Source: Sphingomicrobium sp. (lineage in GTDB: Bacteria > Pseudomonadota > Alphaproteobacteria > Sphingomonadales > Sphingomonadaceae). From it: 64,000 nucleotides of DNA. Positions 1 to 9,323 of the stretch are shown one piece after another (positions within the stretch are counted from its first letter, which is position 1; each line of letters starts with the position of its first letter). A program made the position numbers and the translations under genes. The stretch lies in NCBI GenBank assembly GCA_036563485.1, contig DATCMI010000001.1:1117501-1181500 (forward strand), given 5' to 3'. The notes beneath the pieces were generated by a model that was not told the DNA's origin, did no database searches, and was given only the letters and a program-made list of their open reading frames with translations.

Positions 1-930
1 TTCCGCTGCCTCGCCGCGCGCCAACGCGGCGGCGAGGTCACGCTGACCTCCAAGTCCGGCAAGCCGCTCGGGCGCTACTTTCCCGATGTTGTCGCAATGC
101 TCGGAGCACTCCAGGCAAAGGACTTCCTCCTCGACGGCGAACTCATCATCCCGGTCGGCAACGCGCTTTCGTTCGATGCGCTGCAGCTCCGCCTTCATCC
201 GGCCGAGAGCCGCGTGCGCAAGCTCGCCGCCGAACATCCGGCCGAGCTGATGCTGTTCGACCTGCTGGAGCTCGACGGCGTCGACCTCACCAGCAAGCCG
301 CTTGCTGCCCGGCGCGAGGCGCTCGAAGACTTCTTTTCTGCAAACCAGATTCCGGGGCTGCACCTGTCCCCAGCCACTCTCGACCGCAGCACCGCTGTGG
401 GCTGGCTCGAGCGCAGCGGCGGCGCGCTCGACGGGGTGATCGCGAAGCGCACCGATCTCGAATATCGCTCCGGCGAGCGGGCGATGATCAAGGTCAAGCA
501 ACAGCGGACCGCCGACTGCGTCGTGGGCGGCTTCCGCTATGGAGCCAAGCAACGCCAAGTCGCGTCACTCATGCTCGGCCTCTACAATGACGCAGGCCAG
601 CTCGACCATGTCGGCTTTACCTCGGCGATTCCGACTGCCGACCGGCCGGCCCTGACGGACAAGCTCGAAAAGCTCGTCGGCGGCAGCGGTTTTACCGGCA
701 ATGCGCCGGGCGGGCCGAGCCGCTGGAACCGCGGCAAGGAAGTGCCGTGGCAGCCGCTCGAACCCAAACTCGTCGTCGAGGTCCGCTACGACCAGATCAG
801 CTCGCGCCGCTTTCGCCACGGCACCGGCTTTGTCCGCTGGAGGCCCGAAAAGGATCCGAAGCAATGCACATTCGACCAGCTGGCGCCGGAGCTGAAGCCG
901 TCCGAGCTCAAGGAATTGTTCGCCCAGTGA
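1..930 (+). CDS. ATP-dependent DNA ligase, C-terminal part (cut by window start)
   Basis: The reading frame is open from base 1, so the start and the AMP-accepting lysine of motif I lie outside the window. The visible 309 residues begin with FRCLAARQRGG, which normally follows motif I. They then carry motif III (LLDGELI), motif IV (LDGVIAKR) and motif V (MIKVKQQRTADCVVGG), followed by a C-terminal OB-fold-like region. The family seals nicks in duplex DNA by ATP-dependent adenylation. No LigD-type polymerase or nuclease domain follows, but one could precede. The stop overlaps the next gene's GTG (GTGA), which suggests co-transcription with the DNA/RNA repair dioxygenase downstream. Confidence 0.92.
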   Translation, partial: FRCLAARQRGGEVTLTSKSGKPLGRYFPDVVAMLGALQAKDFLLDGELIIPVGNALSFDALQLRLHPAESRVRKLAAEHPAELMLFDLLELDGVDLTSKPLAARREALEDFFSANQIPGLHLSPATLDRSTAVGWLERSGGALDGVIAKRTDLEYRSGERAMIKVKQQRTADCVVGGFRYGAKQRQVASLMLGLYNDAGQLDHVGFTSAIPTADRPALTDKLEKLVGGSGFTGNAPGGPSRWNRGKEVPWQPLEPKLVVEVRYDQISSRRFRHGTGFVRWRPEKDPKQCTFDQLAPELKPSELKELFAQ

Positions 931-1505
931 GCCTGCTGTTCGACGCCCCTTTGATCGACGGGCTCGTCTATCGCGACGAAGTCATCTCCGCCGCGGACGA
1001 ACAAGCGCTGGTCGCGCAGCTTAGCGCGACTGACCTCGCGCCGTTCCGCTTCCATGGCTGGACCGGCAATCGGAAGACGAAGAGCTTCGGCTGGCGCTAC
1101 GATTTCGACGACGCCAGCTTCTTGCCGACGGAGCCGGTGCCCGACTGGCTTAATCCGCTGCGGCAAACGGCAGCCGCCATCGCCCAAGTCGCACCGACCG
1201 ACTTCGTGCATGTCCTTCTTGCGCGATACGATCCTGGTGCCGGTATCGGCTGGCACCGCGACCGCGACGTCTTCGGCCAGGTGGTGGGCTTCTCCCTCGG
1301 CACGCCCGCAACCCTGCGCTTCCGCCGCCGCAAGCCAGGCGGTTTCGACCGGGCCAGTATCGACGTCCTGTCGCGCTCGGCCTACTTGCTTTCAGGCGCC
1401 GTTCGCACAGATTGGGAGCATAGCATCGCGCCCGGCGACCAGCTGCGCTTCTCCATCACCTTTCGCACATTGTCGGAGAAGGGGCGGCGGATCGCCGCCG
1501 CCTAG
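927..1505 (+). CDS. AlkB-like 2-oxoglutarate/Fe(II) dioxygenase
   Basis: 192 residues from a GTG at 927 that overlaps the ligase stop. A longer frame from 747 exists but lies inside the ligase gene and lacks family similarity. The core holds the iron-binding HxD in GWHRDRD (His110, Asp112), a later His165 (WEHS) and the RFSITFR block whose arginines bind 2-oxoglutarate. This is the AlkB arrangement for oxidative demethylation of alkylated nucleic acid bases. Being coupled to a ligase supports a DNA repair role, but some members act on RNA or protein and the substrate cannot be read from sequence. Its stop overlaps the stop of the convergent hutG gene. Confidence 0.88.
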   Translation: MSLLFDAPLIDGLVYRDEVISAADEQALVAQLSATDLAPFRFHGWTGNRKTKSFGWRYDFDDASFLPTEPVPDWLNPLRQTAAAIAQVAPTDFVHVLLARYDPGAGIGWHRDRDVFGQVVGFSLGTPATLRFRRRKPGGFDRASIDVLSRSAYLLSGAVRTDWEHSIAPGDQLRFSITFRTLSEKGRRIAAA

Positions 1506-2383
1506 CGACTTTCGAGTCCGGCGATGCACTCGGCGACCCAGCGCGCGGCCGTCAGTGCACTGAGGTCCGTGCTGTCGAGCGGCGGATCCCATTCGGTGAG
1601 GTCGATAACGCGGACGCGGTGATCGCCGGCAATACGCCGCACCGCCCAGAAGAAATCGTTCACGTCCATGCCGCCAGGCCTTGCACCGGGCGCACCGGGC
1701 ATTTGCGCGCGGTCGATCACGTCGATGTCGCAGTCGAGCACGATGGCATCCGCGTCCGCGAGGTGAGCGAGCGCCCTGTCGACAGCGGGGCGGATGCCTT
1801 CCCGGCGCACCTCTTCGATGCTGACGACCAGATTGCCGGCGGCGAGCGCGTCCCGGTGCATCTTCGCGGTATTGGCGAAGCTCGCGAGGCCGATCTGAGC
1901 GATATTCCTTCCCGGCAGTCCATCGGCGAGGAGCGCCCGAACCGGATTTCCGTTGCTCAGGCCATCGTCGAGCTCGCGCATATCGAAATGCGCATCGAGC
2001 GTGATCAGCCCAATCCGCGCTATCGGCAGGTCTAGTGCGAGCAGCGCAGGCCGCGTCACGGCGTTGTTGCCGCCGGCAACGAGCGTCAGCGCATGCTCCG
2101 AAGCGCTCGCCGCCACGGCGGCGCGGATCGGGCCAGTCGCTTCCTCGATCGTCATGCCCTCGAGCGCGACATCGCCGCGGTCGCGTACCGGGGAGAACAG
2201 CGATCGGCCGGTCTCGATGTCGTAGCGGCCGATGCGCTTCAGTGTCTGGCGCAGCCTGCCCGGCGCCTGATCGCAGCCGCCCGGCGTGACGGAGCCTACT
2301 GCCAGCGGCGCGCCGACAAGGCCGATCGGCACCTCGCCCTCGCTGACCAGAAGTTCCGACAGATTGGGCCAAGCGCTCTCCAT
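1502..2383 (-). CDS. hutG: Formimidoylglutamase-like arginase-family hydrolase
   Basis: 293 residues from ATG at 2383; the frame continues upstream only as a shadow of hutI. The arginase fold motifs DAHFD (Asp130, His132, Asp134) and DCDID (Asp217, Asp219) are present. The first metal-ligand block, usually GGDHS, reads GGNNA (104-108), so the usual histidine is Asn. The position beside hutI and hutU points to the last step of histidine breakdown, N-formimidoyl-L-glutamate to glutamate plus formamide. That assignment rests on context, and another ureohydrolase activity is possible. It is divergent from hutI with only 39 bases between the two starts. Confidence 0.82.
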   Translation of the reverse strand: MESAWPNLSELLVSEGEVPIGLVGAPLAVGSVTPGGCDQAPGRLRQTLKRIGRYDIETGRSLFSPVRDRGDVALEGMTIEEATGPIRAAVAASASEHALTLVAGGNNAVTRPALLALDLPIARIGLITLDAHFDMRELDDGLSNGNPVRALLADGLPGRNIAQIGLASFANTAKMHRDALAAGNLVVSIEEVRREGIRPAVDRALAHLADADAIVLDCDIDVIDRAQMPGAPGARPGGMDVNDFFWAVRRIAGDHRVRVIDLTEWDPPLDSTDLSALTAARWVAECIAGLESR

Positions 2384-2422
2384 GGCTTTGCCGTAGCAAC
2401 CCGCCTCGCCTATGCGCAAATC

Positions 2423-3634
2423 ATGTGGGACCGGCTGCTCGTCGACTGCAATATTGCCACCTTCGAGGAGAGCCCCGGCAACCCGCTTGGGCTGATCGAA
2501 AATGGCGCCATCGGCATCGCCGACGGCAAAATCGTTCGCGTCGGCAAGCGCACGGAGCTGGCCGGCTACAGGTCCAAGAAGGTCGATGCGCTTGGCGGCG
2601 CCTGGGTCACGCCCGGCCTGATCGACTGCCACACGCACCTGGTGTTCGGCGGCACGCGCGCCGACGAACATGCGATGCGCCGCGCCGGCGCCACTTATGA
2701 GGAGATCGCGAACGCGGGCGGTGGCATCGCCTCGACTGTCAAGCGCACCGCCAAGGCTTCCGACGAGCAGTTGCTGGAGCAGAGCCGGCGGCGTTTGCGG
2801 TCGCTGATGCGAGGCGGCTGCACGAGTGTCGAGGTGAAGTCGGGCTATGGGCTCAGCCCCGACAGCGAGCTTCGGTTGCTGCGCATCGCGGCGCAGCTGG
2901 GCGAAGGCGCAGCGGTGCGGATTGTCCCGACATTGCTTGCGCTCCACGCGCTCCCTGCGGACCAGAAGGACCGCCGCGCGCACTATGTCGGCGAGATCAT
3001 CGACAAGCTGATCCCTGCGGCGGCGGAGCAGGGGCTCGCGACCAGCGTCGACGCCTTCTGCGAAGGGATCGCCTTCACCCCTGACGAGGTCGAGCGCCTC
3101 TTCAAGGCCGCTGCGCATCATGGCCTCCGCGTTCGCCTCCACGCCGAGCAACTGTCGAACCAGAAGGGCGCGGCGCTCGCGGCCAAATATAAGGCACTGT
3201 CCGCCGACCATCTCGAACATCTCGACGATGCAGGTGCCAAGGCGATGGCCGCCGCGGGCACGGTCGCCGTTCTCCTTCCCGGGGCATTTTACGCGCTCCA
3301 AGAGGAGCGGAAGCCGCCCGTCGCGATGCTGCGCAAGCACAAGGTTCCGATCGCGGTCGCCACCGACTGCAACCCCGGCACGTCGCCGCTCCTGTCGCCG
3401 ACCTTAGCCATCAATATGGCGTGCACCTTGTTCGGGCTGACGCCGGAAGAGGCGATTGCCGGCATGACGGTCAATGCTGCGCGGGCGCTCGGCCTCCGTC
3501 ATAAGATCGGCACGATCGCGCCGGGCAAGCAGGCGGACCTGTGTGCCTGGAAGATCGAAAGCCTGGCCGAGCTCGGCTATTGGATCGGTCTCCCTGGCCC
3601 GGAACGGCGCATCTTCAACGGAGCAGACAGCTGA
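2423..3634 (+). CDS. hutI: Imidazolonepropionase
   Basis: 403 residues, the usual length. Start ATG at 2423 begins MWDRLLVDC, as expected; the longer open frame to 2093 is antisense to hutG. This amidohydrolase-fold enzyme opens imidazolone-5-propionate to N-formimidoyl-L-glutamate. Metal-site residues are visible as DCHTH (His70, His72), a later HAEQLS histidine, SADHLEH, and the aspartate in ATDCNPG near the C-terminus. HutU follows directly with overlapping stop and start, so the two are probably made from one message. No hutC-type repressor is seen nearby. Confidence 0.96.
   Translation: MWDRLLVDCNIATFEESPGNPLGLIENGAIGIADGKIVRVGKRTELAGYRSKKVDALGGAWVTPGLIDCHTHLVFGGTRADEHAMRRAGATYEEIANAGGGIASTVKRTAKASDEQLLEQSRRRLRSLMRGGCTSVEVKSGYGLSPDSELRLLRIAAQLGEGAAVRIVPTLLALHALPADQKDRRAHYVGEIIDKLIPAAAEQGLATSVDAFCEGIAFTPDEVERLFKAAAHHGLRVRLHAEQLSNQKGAALAAKYKALSADHLEHLDDAGAKAMAAAGTVAVLLPGAFYALQEERKPPVAMLRKHKVPIAVATDCNPGTSPLLSPTLAINMACTLFGLTPEEAIAGMTVNAARALGLRHKIGTIAPGKQADLCAWKIESLAELGYWIGLPGPERRIFNGADS
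3620..3623 (+). promoter_or_regulatory. Shine-Dalgarno GGAG that fixes a CTG start for hutU
   Basis: GGAG lies seven bases before CTG at 3631. The CTG overlaps the hutI stop as CTGA. No ATG, GTG or TTG occurs in frame between 3601 and the start of the conserved HutU N-terminus, so this site decides the start. Confidence 0.6.
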
Positions 3635-5292
3635 ACACCGACACACGCGATAACTCACGCCACATCCGCGCCAGGCGCGGGAGCGAGCTGAAGGCGAAGA
3701 GCTGGGCCACCGAAGCGGCCGTCCGCATGCTGATGAACAACCTCGATGATGAGGTCGCGGAGGATCCGCAGAGCCTCGTCGTCTATGGCGGGATCGGCCG
3801 AGCGGCGCGCAACTGGCAATGTTTCGACAAGATCGTCGAGGTGCTCGAGCGGCTGGAGGAAGACCAGACCTTGCTCGTGCAGTCGGGCAAACCGGTCGGC
3901 GTCTTCCGCACGCACAAGGACGCGCCGCGGGTCCTCATCGCGAATTCGAACATCGTGCCGAAATGGGCGAACTGGGAGACGTTCAACGAGCTCGATCGCG
4001 CCGGGCTCATGATGTACGGCCAGATGACCGCCGGCAGCTGGATCTACATCGGCACGCAGGGCATCGTCCAAGGCACGTACGAGACCTTCGCCGAAATGGG
4101 CCGCCAGCATTTCGGCGGCGACTCGCGCGGCAAGTGGATCCTCACCGCAGGGCTCGGCGGGATGGGCGGCGCGCAGCCGCTTGCGGCGGTGATGGCCGGC
4201 GCTCACTGCATCGCCATCGAATGCCAGGAAAGCCGCATCGAGAAGCGGCTCGAAACTCGTTATCTCGACCGGCGCGCGTCAACCATCGACGAAGCGCTCG
4301 AGATCATCCGAACGGCCACGGAGCCGACCAGCGTCGGCCTCCTCGGCAATGCCGCGGAGATTCTTCCCGAAATGCTCGCACGCGGCATCCGCCCCGATGC
4401 GCTGACCGACCAGACCAGCGCTCATGATCCGGCCAACGGCTACTGCCCAATGGGCTGGAGCGTCGCCAAATGGCAGGAGATGCGCGAGCGCGATCCGGCC
4501 GCAGTCGCCGAGGCCGCCCGCATCTCCATCGCCCGCCACGTCGAAGCGATGCTGTCGTTCAAGGAGATGGGCGTCCCCACCTTCGACTATGGCAACAATA
4601 TTCGACAGGAAGCGAAGGATATGGGCGTTGCCCATGCGTTCGACTTCCCCGGCTTCGTCCCCGCTTACGTGCGTCCGCTGTTCTGCCGCGGCGTCGGCCC
4701 GTTCCGCTGGGTCGCGCTCAGCGGCGACCCTGAGGACATCTACCGAACGGACCAGAGGGTGAAGGAGCTGATACCCGACGATCCGCACCTCCACCGCTGG
4801 CTCGACATGGCGCGCGAGCGGATCGCCTTCCAGGGATTGCCCGCGCGTATCTGCTGGGTCGGGCTAGGCCAGCGCCATCGCCTCGGCCTCGCCTTCAACG
4901 AGATGGTGCGGAACGGCGAAGTTTCGGCACCGATCGTCATCGGCCGCGACCATCTGGACAGCGGCAGCGTCGCTTCCCCGAACCGCGAAACCGAAAGCAT
5001 GAAGGACGGCAGCGACGTCGTCTCCGACTGGCCGCTGCTGAATGCCCTGCTCAACACTGCGTCAGGCGCAACCTGGGTCTCGCTCCATCACGGCGGCGGG
5101 GTCGGCATGGGCTATTCGCAGCACGCCGGCATGGTGATCGTCGCCGACGGGACCGACGACGCGGCGCGCCGGCTCGAGCGCGTGCTGTGGAACGACCCCG
5201 GCACCGGCGTCATGCGCCACGCCGATGCCGGCTACGACATCGCCGTCGACTGCGCGCGCGAGCAGGGCCTGGACCTGCCGATGATCGGCTGA
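3631..5292 (+). CDS. hutU: Urocanate hydratase, apparent CTG start
   Basis: Converts urocanate to imidazolone propionate with tightly bound NAD+. The frame shows the conserved N-terminal block [17 protein letters not shown], then [14 protein letters not shown], the NAD-binding glycine run GLGGMGGAQ, and near the C-terminus [17 protein letters not shown]. From CTG at 3631 the protein is 553 residues, the normal size, and starts (M)[16 protein letters not shown], matching the usual start region. The nearest conventional start in frame is GTG at 3541, which would add 30 residues encoded inside hutI. CTG has a good ribosome binding site and overlaps the hutI stop, which suggests translational coupling. 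Confidence 0.95.
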   Translation: MNTDTRDNSRHIRARRGSELKAKSWATEAAVRMLMNNLDDEVAEDPQSLVVYGGIGRAARNWQCFDKIVEVLERLEEDQTLLVQSGKPVGVFRTHKDAPRVLIANSNIVPKWANWETFNELDRAGLMMYGQMTAGSWIYIGTQGIVQGTYETFAEMGRQHFGGDSRGKWILTAGLGGMGGAQPLAAVMAGAHCIAIECQESRIEKRLETRYLDRRASTIDEALEIIRTATEPTSVGLLGNAAEILPEMLARGIRPDALTDQTSAHDPANGYCPMGWSVAKWQEMRERDPAAVAEAARISIARHVEAMLSFKEMGVPTFDYGNNIRQEAKDMGVAHAFDFPGFVPAYVRPLFCRGVGPFRWVALSGDPEDIYRTDQRVKELIPDDPHLHRWLDMARERIAFQGLPARICWVGLGQRHRLGLAFNEMVRNGEVSAPIVIGRDHLDSGSVASPNRETESMKDGSDVVSDWPLLNALLNTASGATWVSLHHGGGVGMGYSQHAGMVIVADGTDDAARRLERVLWNDPGTGVMRHADAGYDIAVDCAREQGLDLPMIG

Positions 5293-5299
5293 ACCCACC

Positions 5300-6432
5300 T
5301 CAGCTCGCACGAGCATGTAGTGTGCGGTCGTCGCTGCGCTTGACCTCGTAAAGCGCGGCGTCGGCGACGCTGAGCAGCCGAGTCAGGTCTGGCCCATGCT
5401 CGCGGCCGCTTCCCGAACCGACGCTCGCGCCGGTGTGGATGATCCGCCCCTCGATCTCGTACGGCTCGGCTAGGGAGCGGGCGATCCGGCGCGCCATCAA
5501 ATCGGCCTGGTCGTCATGGTCGACATTCGTTTGCAGCACCGCGAACTCGTCGCCGCCCAGGCGCACCGGCAGGTCGCCGCCGCGCAGCAGCCGTTTCAGC
5601 CGCTGTGCGACCAGCTTCAGCAAGGCATCGCCGACCACATGGCCGTGGACGTCGTTCACCGGCTTGAACCGGTCGAGGTCGAAGCAGTGCAGGACGACCC
5701 TCTTACCGCCGCATTCGCGCACAGCTCGCAGGAACGCATCTTCCAGCGCCAGCCGGTTGGGAAGGCCGGTCAGCGGGTCGGTTCGGGCGAGCGACGCCAT
5801 CGATGGCGAAGCTCGATCGCCTCGACCGCATCGCGGTATCGCGCGATCATGCTGTTGGTTCCGCCGGCGAGCAGCGCGGCCAGGACGACCGCAAGCAGCG
5901 GATGAGCCGCTCCCTCGACCGCCAGGGACGCGCTTATTACCGGAATGACCGCCAGCAGGACGGAGGGAATCGCGATCCACGGGCGCAGCGAAATGCCGAT
6001 CGCGACCCCGGCCGCATAGCCGACCACCAGCGCAACGATGGGCAGATGATCCGGGACTGGTGCGGAATGGATGCACAAAGCGGCGAAGATGCCGAGCAGG
6101 AGCTAGAAGCTCAGCGACACCGTCGCATAGGCCTGCTCGACCGCTCGCGCTTCGGCGACGTGAAAGGACGGCTGGCGCGCGATTCGGCGCAGGACGAGCA
6201 GGACTCCCAGGCGAAGCAACCCAACTGCCGACCCCGCCAGTGCAAAGCCCTCGATCGCCGGCGCGCTGCTGTCGTGAGCGCAAATCGCGGAGGCGAGGAT
6301 GAAGAGCGCAGTCATGATCGTGCTCGGGACGAGCGATGTCAGCAAGCTCTGGACGAGCTCAACGTAGGTGCCGTCTGACACCATCAGGCGTTGCGTGCGG
6401 GTCATGAACGCTAAGGATGCGCGGCCATTCAT
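5300..6432 (-). pseudogene. Membrane GGDEF diguanylate cyclase, broken by a stop and a frameshift
   Basis: Three pieces read as one protein of about 377 residues. Residues from 6432 to 6106 give a membrane N-terminus ending AYATVSLSF, followed by an in-frame TAG at 6103-6105. The same frame resumes as LLLGIFAALCIHS and continues through further membrane helices to AVEAIELRHR. Near 5799-5804 one base appears missing, after which the GGDEF domain continues in another frame as MASLARTDPLTGLPNRL. The catalytic domain itself looks intact, with RLGGDEF and an RGGD inhibitory site five residues upstream. An ATG at 5800 could yield a soluble 166-residue GGDEF protein, but no good ribosome binding site precedes it. 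Confidence 0.8.
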
Positions 6433-6527
6433 TGTTAGTGGCTGAAACTTGCATCCGAACTGGATCTGTTTGCCTTCGCAGCGCTGCTTGATTGATGATG
6501 CGCGGCAAAGGCGGCTAGGGAACGCCG

Positions 6528-8036
6528 GTGCTTAGCCTTGACCCTTCATCGATCGACCTCGCCATCTTGCGCGACCTGTGGCGCGGCGCGCCGATGCGGC
6601 TGGCCGATGCCGCGATGGAGCGGATCGACAGTTCCGCTCAAGCGGTCGATCGCATCGTCGCGTCGGGCGACACCGTTTATGGCGTGAACACCGGCTTCGG
6701 GCTTCTGGCCAACACCCGCATTCCCGACGACCGGCTCGCGGAACTGCAGACCAACCTGATCCTGTCGCACAGTGCCGGCTTGGGCGAGCCGTTTCCGCGG
6801 CACGTCACGCGCTTGATGATCGTCCTCAAGCTGCTCGGGCTCGGCCGCGGCCATTCGGGCGTGCGCCGCCAAGTGATTGACGCCGTTCAGCGCTTGCTCG
6901 ATGCCGACGCCATGCCGCTGATCCCCGCGCAGGGCAGCGTCGGCGCGTCGGGCGACCTCGCGCCCCTCGCTCACTTGATCGCCGCACTGATGGGCTACGG
7001 CCGCATCGACGTCGCCGGCGACATCATGCCCGCACGCGACGCGCTAGGGCGCATCGGTCTGAACGAGCTCCAGCTTGGCCCGAAGGAAGGGCTGGCCTTG
7101 ATCAACGGCACGCAGGCGAGCTGCGCGCTGGCGCTCGACGCTCTGTTCGCCGGCGAGCGCGTGTTCGCCGCCGCAATCGCCGCCGGCGCTTTGTCCGTCG
7201 ATGCACTGAAGGGTTCGGCCAAGCCGTTCGACGCGCGCATTTCGGATCTTCGCGGCCAGCCCGGGCAGATCCGGGTCGCCGCTGCAATCCGCGAGCTTCT
7301 CGACGGCAGCGAGATCCTGACCAGCCATGTCGCCTGCAGCCGTGTCCAGGACCCCTACAGCTTCCGCTGCCAGCCGCAGGTGATGGGCGCCGCGTTCGAC
7401 CTGATTGCCGGCGCCGCGCGCACGCTGACCATCGAAGCCGCCGCCGTGACCGACAATCCGATCATCTTCGCCGATGAGGACAGCGCCATTTCCGGCGGCA
7501 ATTTCCACGCCCAGCCGGTGGCCTTCGCGGCCGACATGATCACCATGGCTTTGTGCGAGGTCGGCTCGATCTCCGAGCGGCGGATCAGCGTCCTCGTCGA
7601 CCCGAAGATGAGCGGGCTGCCGGCCTTCCTGACCGAGGATAGCGGCGTCAATTCAGGGCTGATGATCCCGCAGGTGACCGCCGCCGCCCTCGTCAGCGAG
7701 AACAAGAGCCTCGCCTTTCCGGCCAGCGTCGATTCGATTCCGACGTCAGCCGGGCAGGAGGATCATGTGTCCATGGCGCCGATCGCCGGACGCAAGGCGG
7801 CGCAGGTCGCGCGCAATGCCGCGGGCGTGATCGCGGTCGAGCTGATGGCTGCGGCCGAGGGCATCGACTATCATGCGCCGCTCAGGACCTCGCCGAAGCT
7901 GCAGGCGATCTACGAAGCGGTTCGCGCGCTGTCGCCGCACTTCACCGCCGACCGCTATTGGGCCGACGAAATGAGCGCGCTTCAGGCAGCGGTGCTGGAG
8001 GGCGGCATTGCCGCCGAAGGCGTCGCTTTTAGCTGA
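6528..8036 (+). CDS. hutH: Histidine ammonia-lyase
   Basis: 502 residues from GTG at 6528, preceded by AGGGAA at 6517-6522. An in-frame ATG at 6495 is cut off by a stop. The enzyme deaminates L-histidine to urocanate, the first step of the pathway completed by hutU, hutI and hutG nearby. The Ala140-Ser141-Gly142 triplet (GSVGASGDLAPL) that cyclises into the MIO electrophile is present, as are YGVNTGFG and the C-terminal SVDSIPTSAGQEDHVSM. It is separated from hutIU by the broken GGDEF gene and so probably has its own promoter in 6433-6527. Confidence 0.97.
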   Translation: MLSLDPSSIDLAILRDLWRGAPMRLADAAMERIDSSAQAVDRIVASGDTVYGVNTGFGLLANTRIPDDRLAELQTNLILSHSAGLGEPFPRHVTRLMIVLKLLGLGRGHSGVRRQVIDAVQRLLDADAMPLIPAQGSVGASGDLAPLAHLIAALMGYGRIDVAGDIMPARDALGRIGLNELQLGPKEGLALINGTQASCALALDALFAGERVFAAAIAAGALSVDALKGSAKPFDARISDLRGQPGQIRVAAAIRELLDGSEILTSHVACSRVQDPYSFRCQPQVMGAAFDLIAGAARTLTIEAAAVTDNPIIFADEDSAISGGNFHAQPVAFAADMITMALCEVGSISERRISVLVDPKMSGLPAFLTEDSGVNSGLMIPQVTAAALVSENKSLAFPASVDSIPTSAGQEDHVSMAPIAGRKAAQVARNAAGVIAVELMAAAEGIDYHAPLRTSPKLQAIYEAVRALSPHFTADRYWADEMSALQAAVLEGGIAAEGVAFS

Positions 8037-8421
8037 CGCGCGTCCAGCGCTGTTCCTTGCAGATGATGCCGGCAATCGCGCAGGCGCGGACGATCATCAC
8101 GTTCGGCCCGGCCTGGCGGACGGTCGCGGATCCGGCGATGTCGCGCTTGGGCTCGAAGGCGCGGCCCTTGAACGTGCCGTCGCCGGCAGGCCTCAGGCCG
8201 GTCAGCACGCGGGTGCCGGGCGTCACGCCCTTCTGACGGTTGTGCGCCGAAGCCGAGGCGACGGTGCCGCAATAAGCGCCGCCGCACGGCGCGACGCGCA
8301 CGATGACCGTGCCCTTGGCATTCTTCCATTGCCCCTCGATCGGCGCTGCAGAAGCTGCGGCCGGGATCGCCAGGGCGGCTGCGGCGAGGGCCGCTTTGGT
8401 CAGAATCGCTTTCATGTTCAT
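8029..8421 (-). CDS. DUF2147 secreted protein
   Basis: 130 residues with a clear Sec signal peptide (MNMKAILTKAALAAAALAIP, cleavage after ASA near residue 25). The mature part matches the DUF2147 pattern: an EGQWKNAKGTVIVRV start, a Cys-containing AYCGTV loop, LTGLRPAGDGTFKGRAFEPKR-like middle and a CKEQRWTRV end. Two cysteine pairs could form disulfides in the periplasm. Function of the family is not established. Convergent with hutH, with an 8-base overlap of the gene ends. Confidence 0.85.
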   Translation of the reverse strand: MNMKAILTKAALAAAALAIPAAASAAPIEGQWKNAKGTVIVRVAPCGGAYCGTVASASAHNRQKGVTPGTRVLTGLRPAGDGTFKGRAFEPKRDIAGSATVRQAGPNVMIVRACAIAGIICKEQRWTRVS

Positions 8422-8537
8422 GCTCTTAGATCGGCTTTATGGCGGAAATGGCACGCTCAGCTTGCGCTTGGATGAACTGAAGGCGCCGCCGGCCTTCCAG
8501 CTGAGTCGCGCCATTGACTCCTCTCTCCCAAAAAGTG

Positions 8538-8552
8538 GAACATAAAGGGAAC
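8538..8552 (+). promoter_or_regulatory. LexA box of the SOS mutagenesis operon
   Basis: GAAC at 8538-8541 and GAAC at 8549-8552 are spaced by exactly seven bases, the alphaproteobacterial LexA operator form. It lies 21 bases before the imuA start codon. This predicts repression by LexA and induction of imuA-imuB-dnaE2 after DNA damage. Confidence 0.85.
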
Positions 8553-8573
8553 AAAGGAGTCGTCGAGTCGCTT

Positions 8574-9323
8574 ATGCCTGCCGTCCTCAACCCGAGCCTC
8601 GATTCGCTGCGTGCGCAAGTGCGCGCGATCGAATCGGCCGGCGCGGCGGCGCGGCACAAGGTGCTGCCCTTCGGCATCCCCGACATGGACGATCGGCTCG
8701 CAGGCGGCGGGCTCGCCCGCGACGCCTTGCACGAGGTTGCGGCCGCCAGTGCGGCGCTCAGCGACGATGCTGCCGCGACCCTGTTCGCCGCCGGGATCGC
8801 CGCACGGCTGAAGGGCGCCGTGTTATGGGTGCTCGGCCGCCACGACCTGTTCGCGCCGGCGCTCGCCCAGGCCGGCCTTCCGCCCGATCGCCTCATCTAT
8901 GCCGAATGCCGCAAGGACGAAGACGCGCTGGCGGTCACCGAAGAAGGCGTCCGCCACAAGGGCATCGGCGTCGTCGTCGCCGAAGTCGGCCGGGTCGCCA
9001 TGACCGCGACTCGCCGGCTGCAGCTCGCCGCCGAAGACAGCGGCACGACGGCGCTGCTGATCCGCCGCTGGCGGAGCGCGGCCGACCCGTTGATCGGGCC
9101 ATCGGCGGCGGCGACCCGCTGGCGCATCGCCTGCGTGCCGTCGGAACCGTTGGCGGTCGCCGGCATCGGCCGTCCGCGCTGGGCGATCGAGCTGGTGCGC
9201 CAGCGCGGCGGCCCCACTTACGACTGGATCATGGAGGGAAGTGATGAAGCGGGTCGCCTCGCTCCACCTGCCGGCGCTCAGCATCGAACGGCTGCGCCGG
9301 CGCGGGCCCTCAACGCCGCCTGA
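8574..9323 (+). CDS. imuA: ImuA, SOS mutagenesis protein
   Basis: 249 residues from ATG at 8574. A frame from TTG at 8514 would run through the LexA box and is rejected. The protein is a RecA/SulA-like ImuA: HKVLPFGIPDMDDRLAGGGLARDALHEV near the start (residues about 25-52), then the LWVLGRHDLFAPALAQAGL and GTTALLIRRWRS blocks. With ImuB and DnaE2 it forms the damage-induced mutasome for error-prone lesion bypass. The C-terminal 26 codons overlap the imuB start, which is typical of this operon. Confidence 0.9.
   Translation: MPAVLNPSLDSLRAQVRAIESAGAAARHKVLPFGIPDMDDRLAGGGLARDALHEVAAASAALSDDAAATLFAAGIAARLKGAVLWVLGRHDLFAPALAQAGLPPDRLIYAECRKDEDALAVTEEGVRHKGIGVVVAEVGRVAMTATRRLQLAAEDSGTTALLIRRWRSAADPLIGPSAAATRWRIACVPSEPLAVAGIGRPRWAIELVRQRGGPTYDWIMEGSDEAGRLAPPAGAQHRTAAPARALNAA

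Noticed and set aside
747-926. N-terminal extension of the AlkB-like frame
   Set aside because: It lies entirely within the ligase gene, is arginine-rich and does not resemble AlkB; GTG at 927 is the coupled start.
2384-3340. Upstream extension of the hutG frame
   Set aside because: It is antisense to hutI and adds about 320 residues unlike any arginase-family protein.
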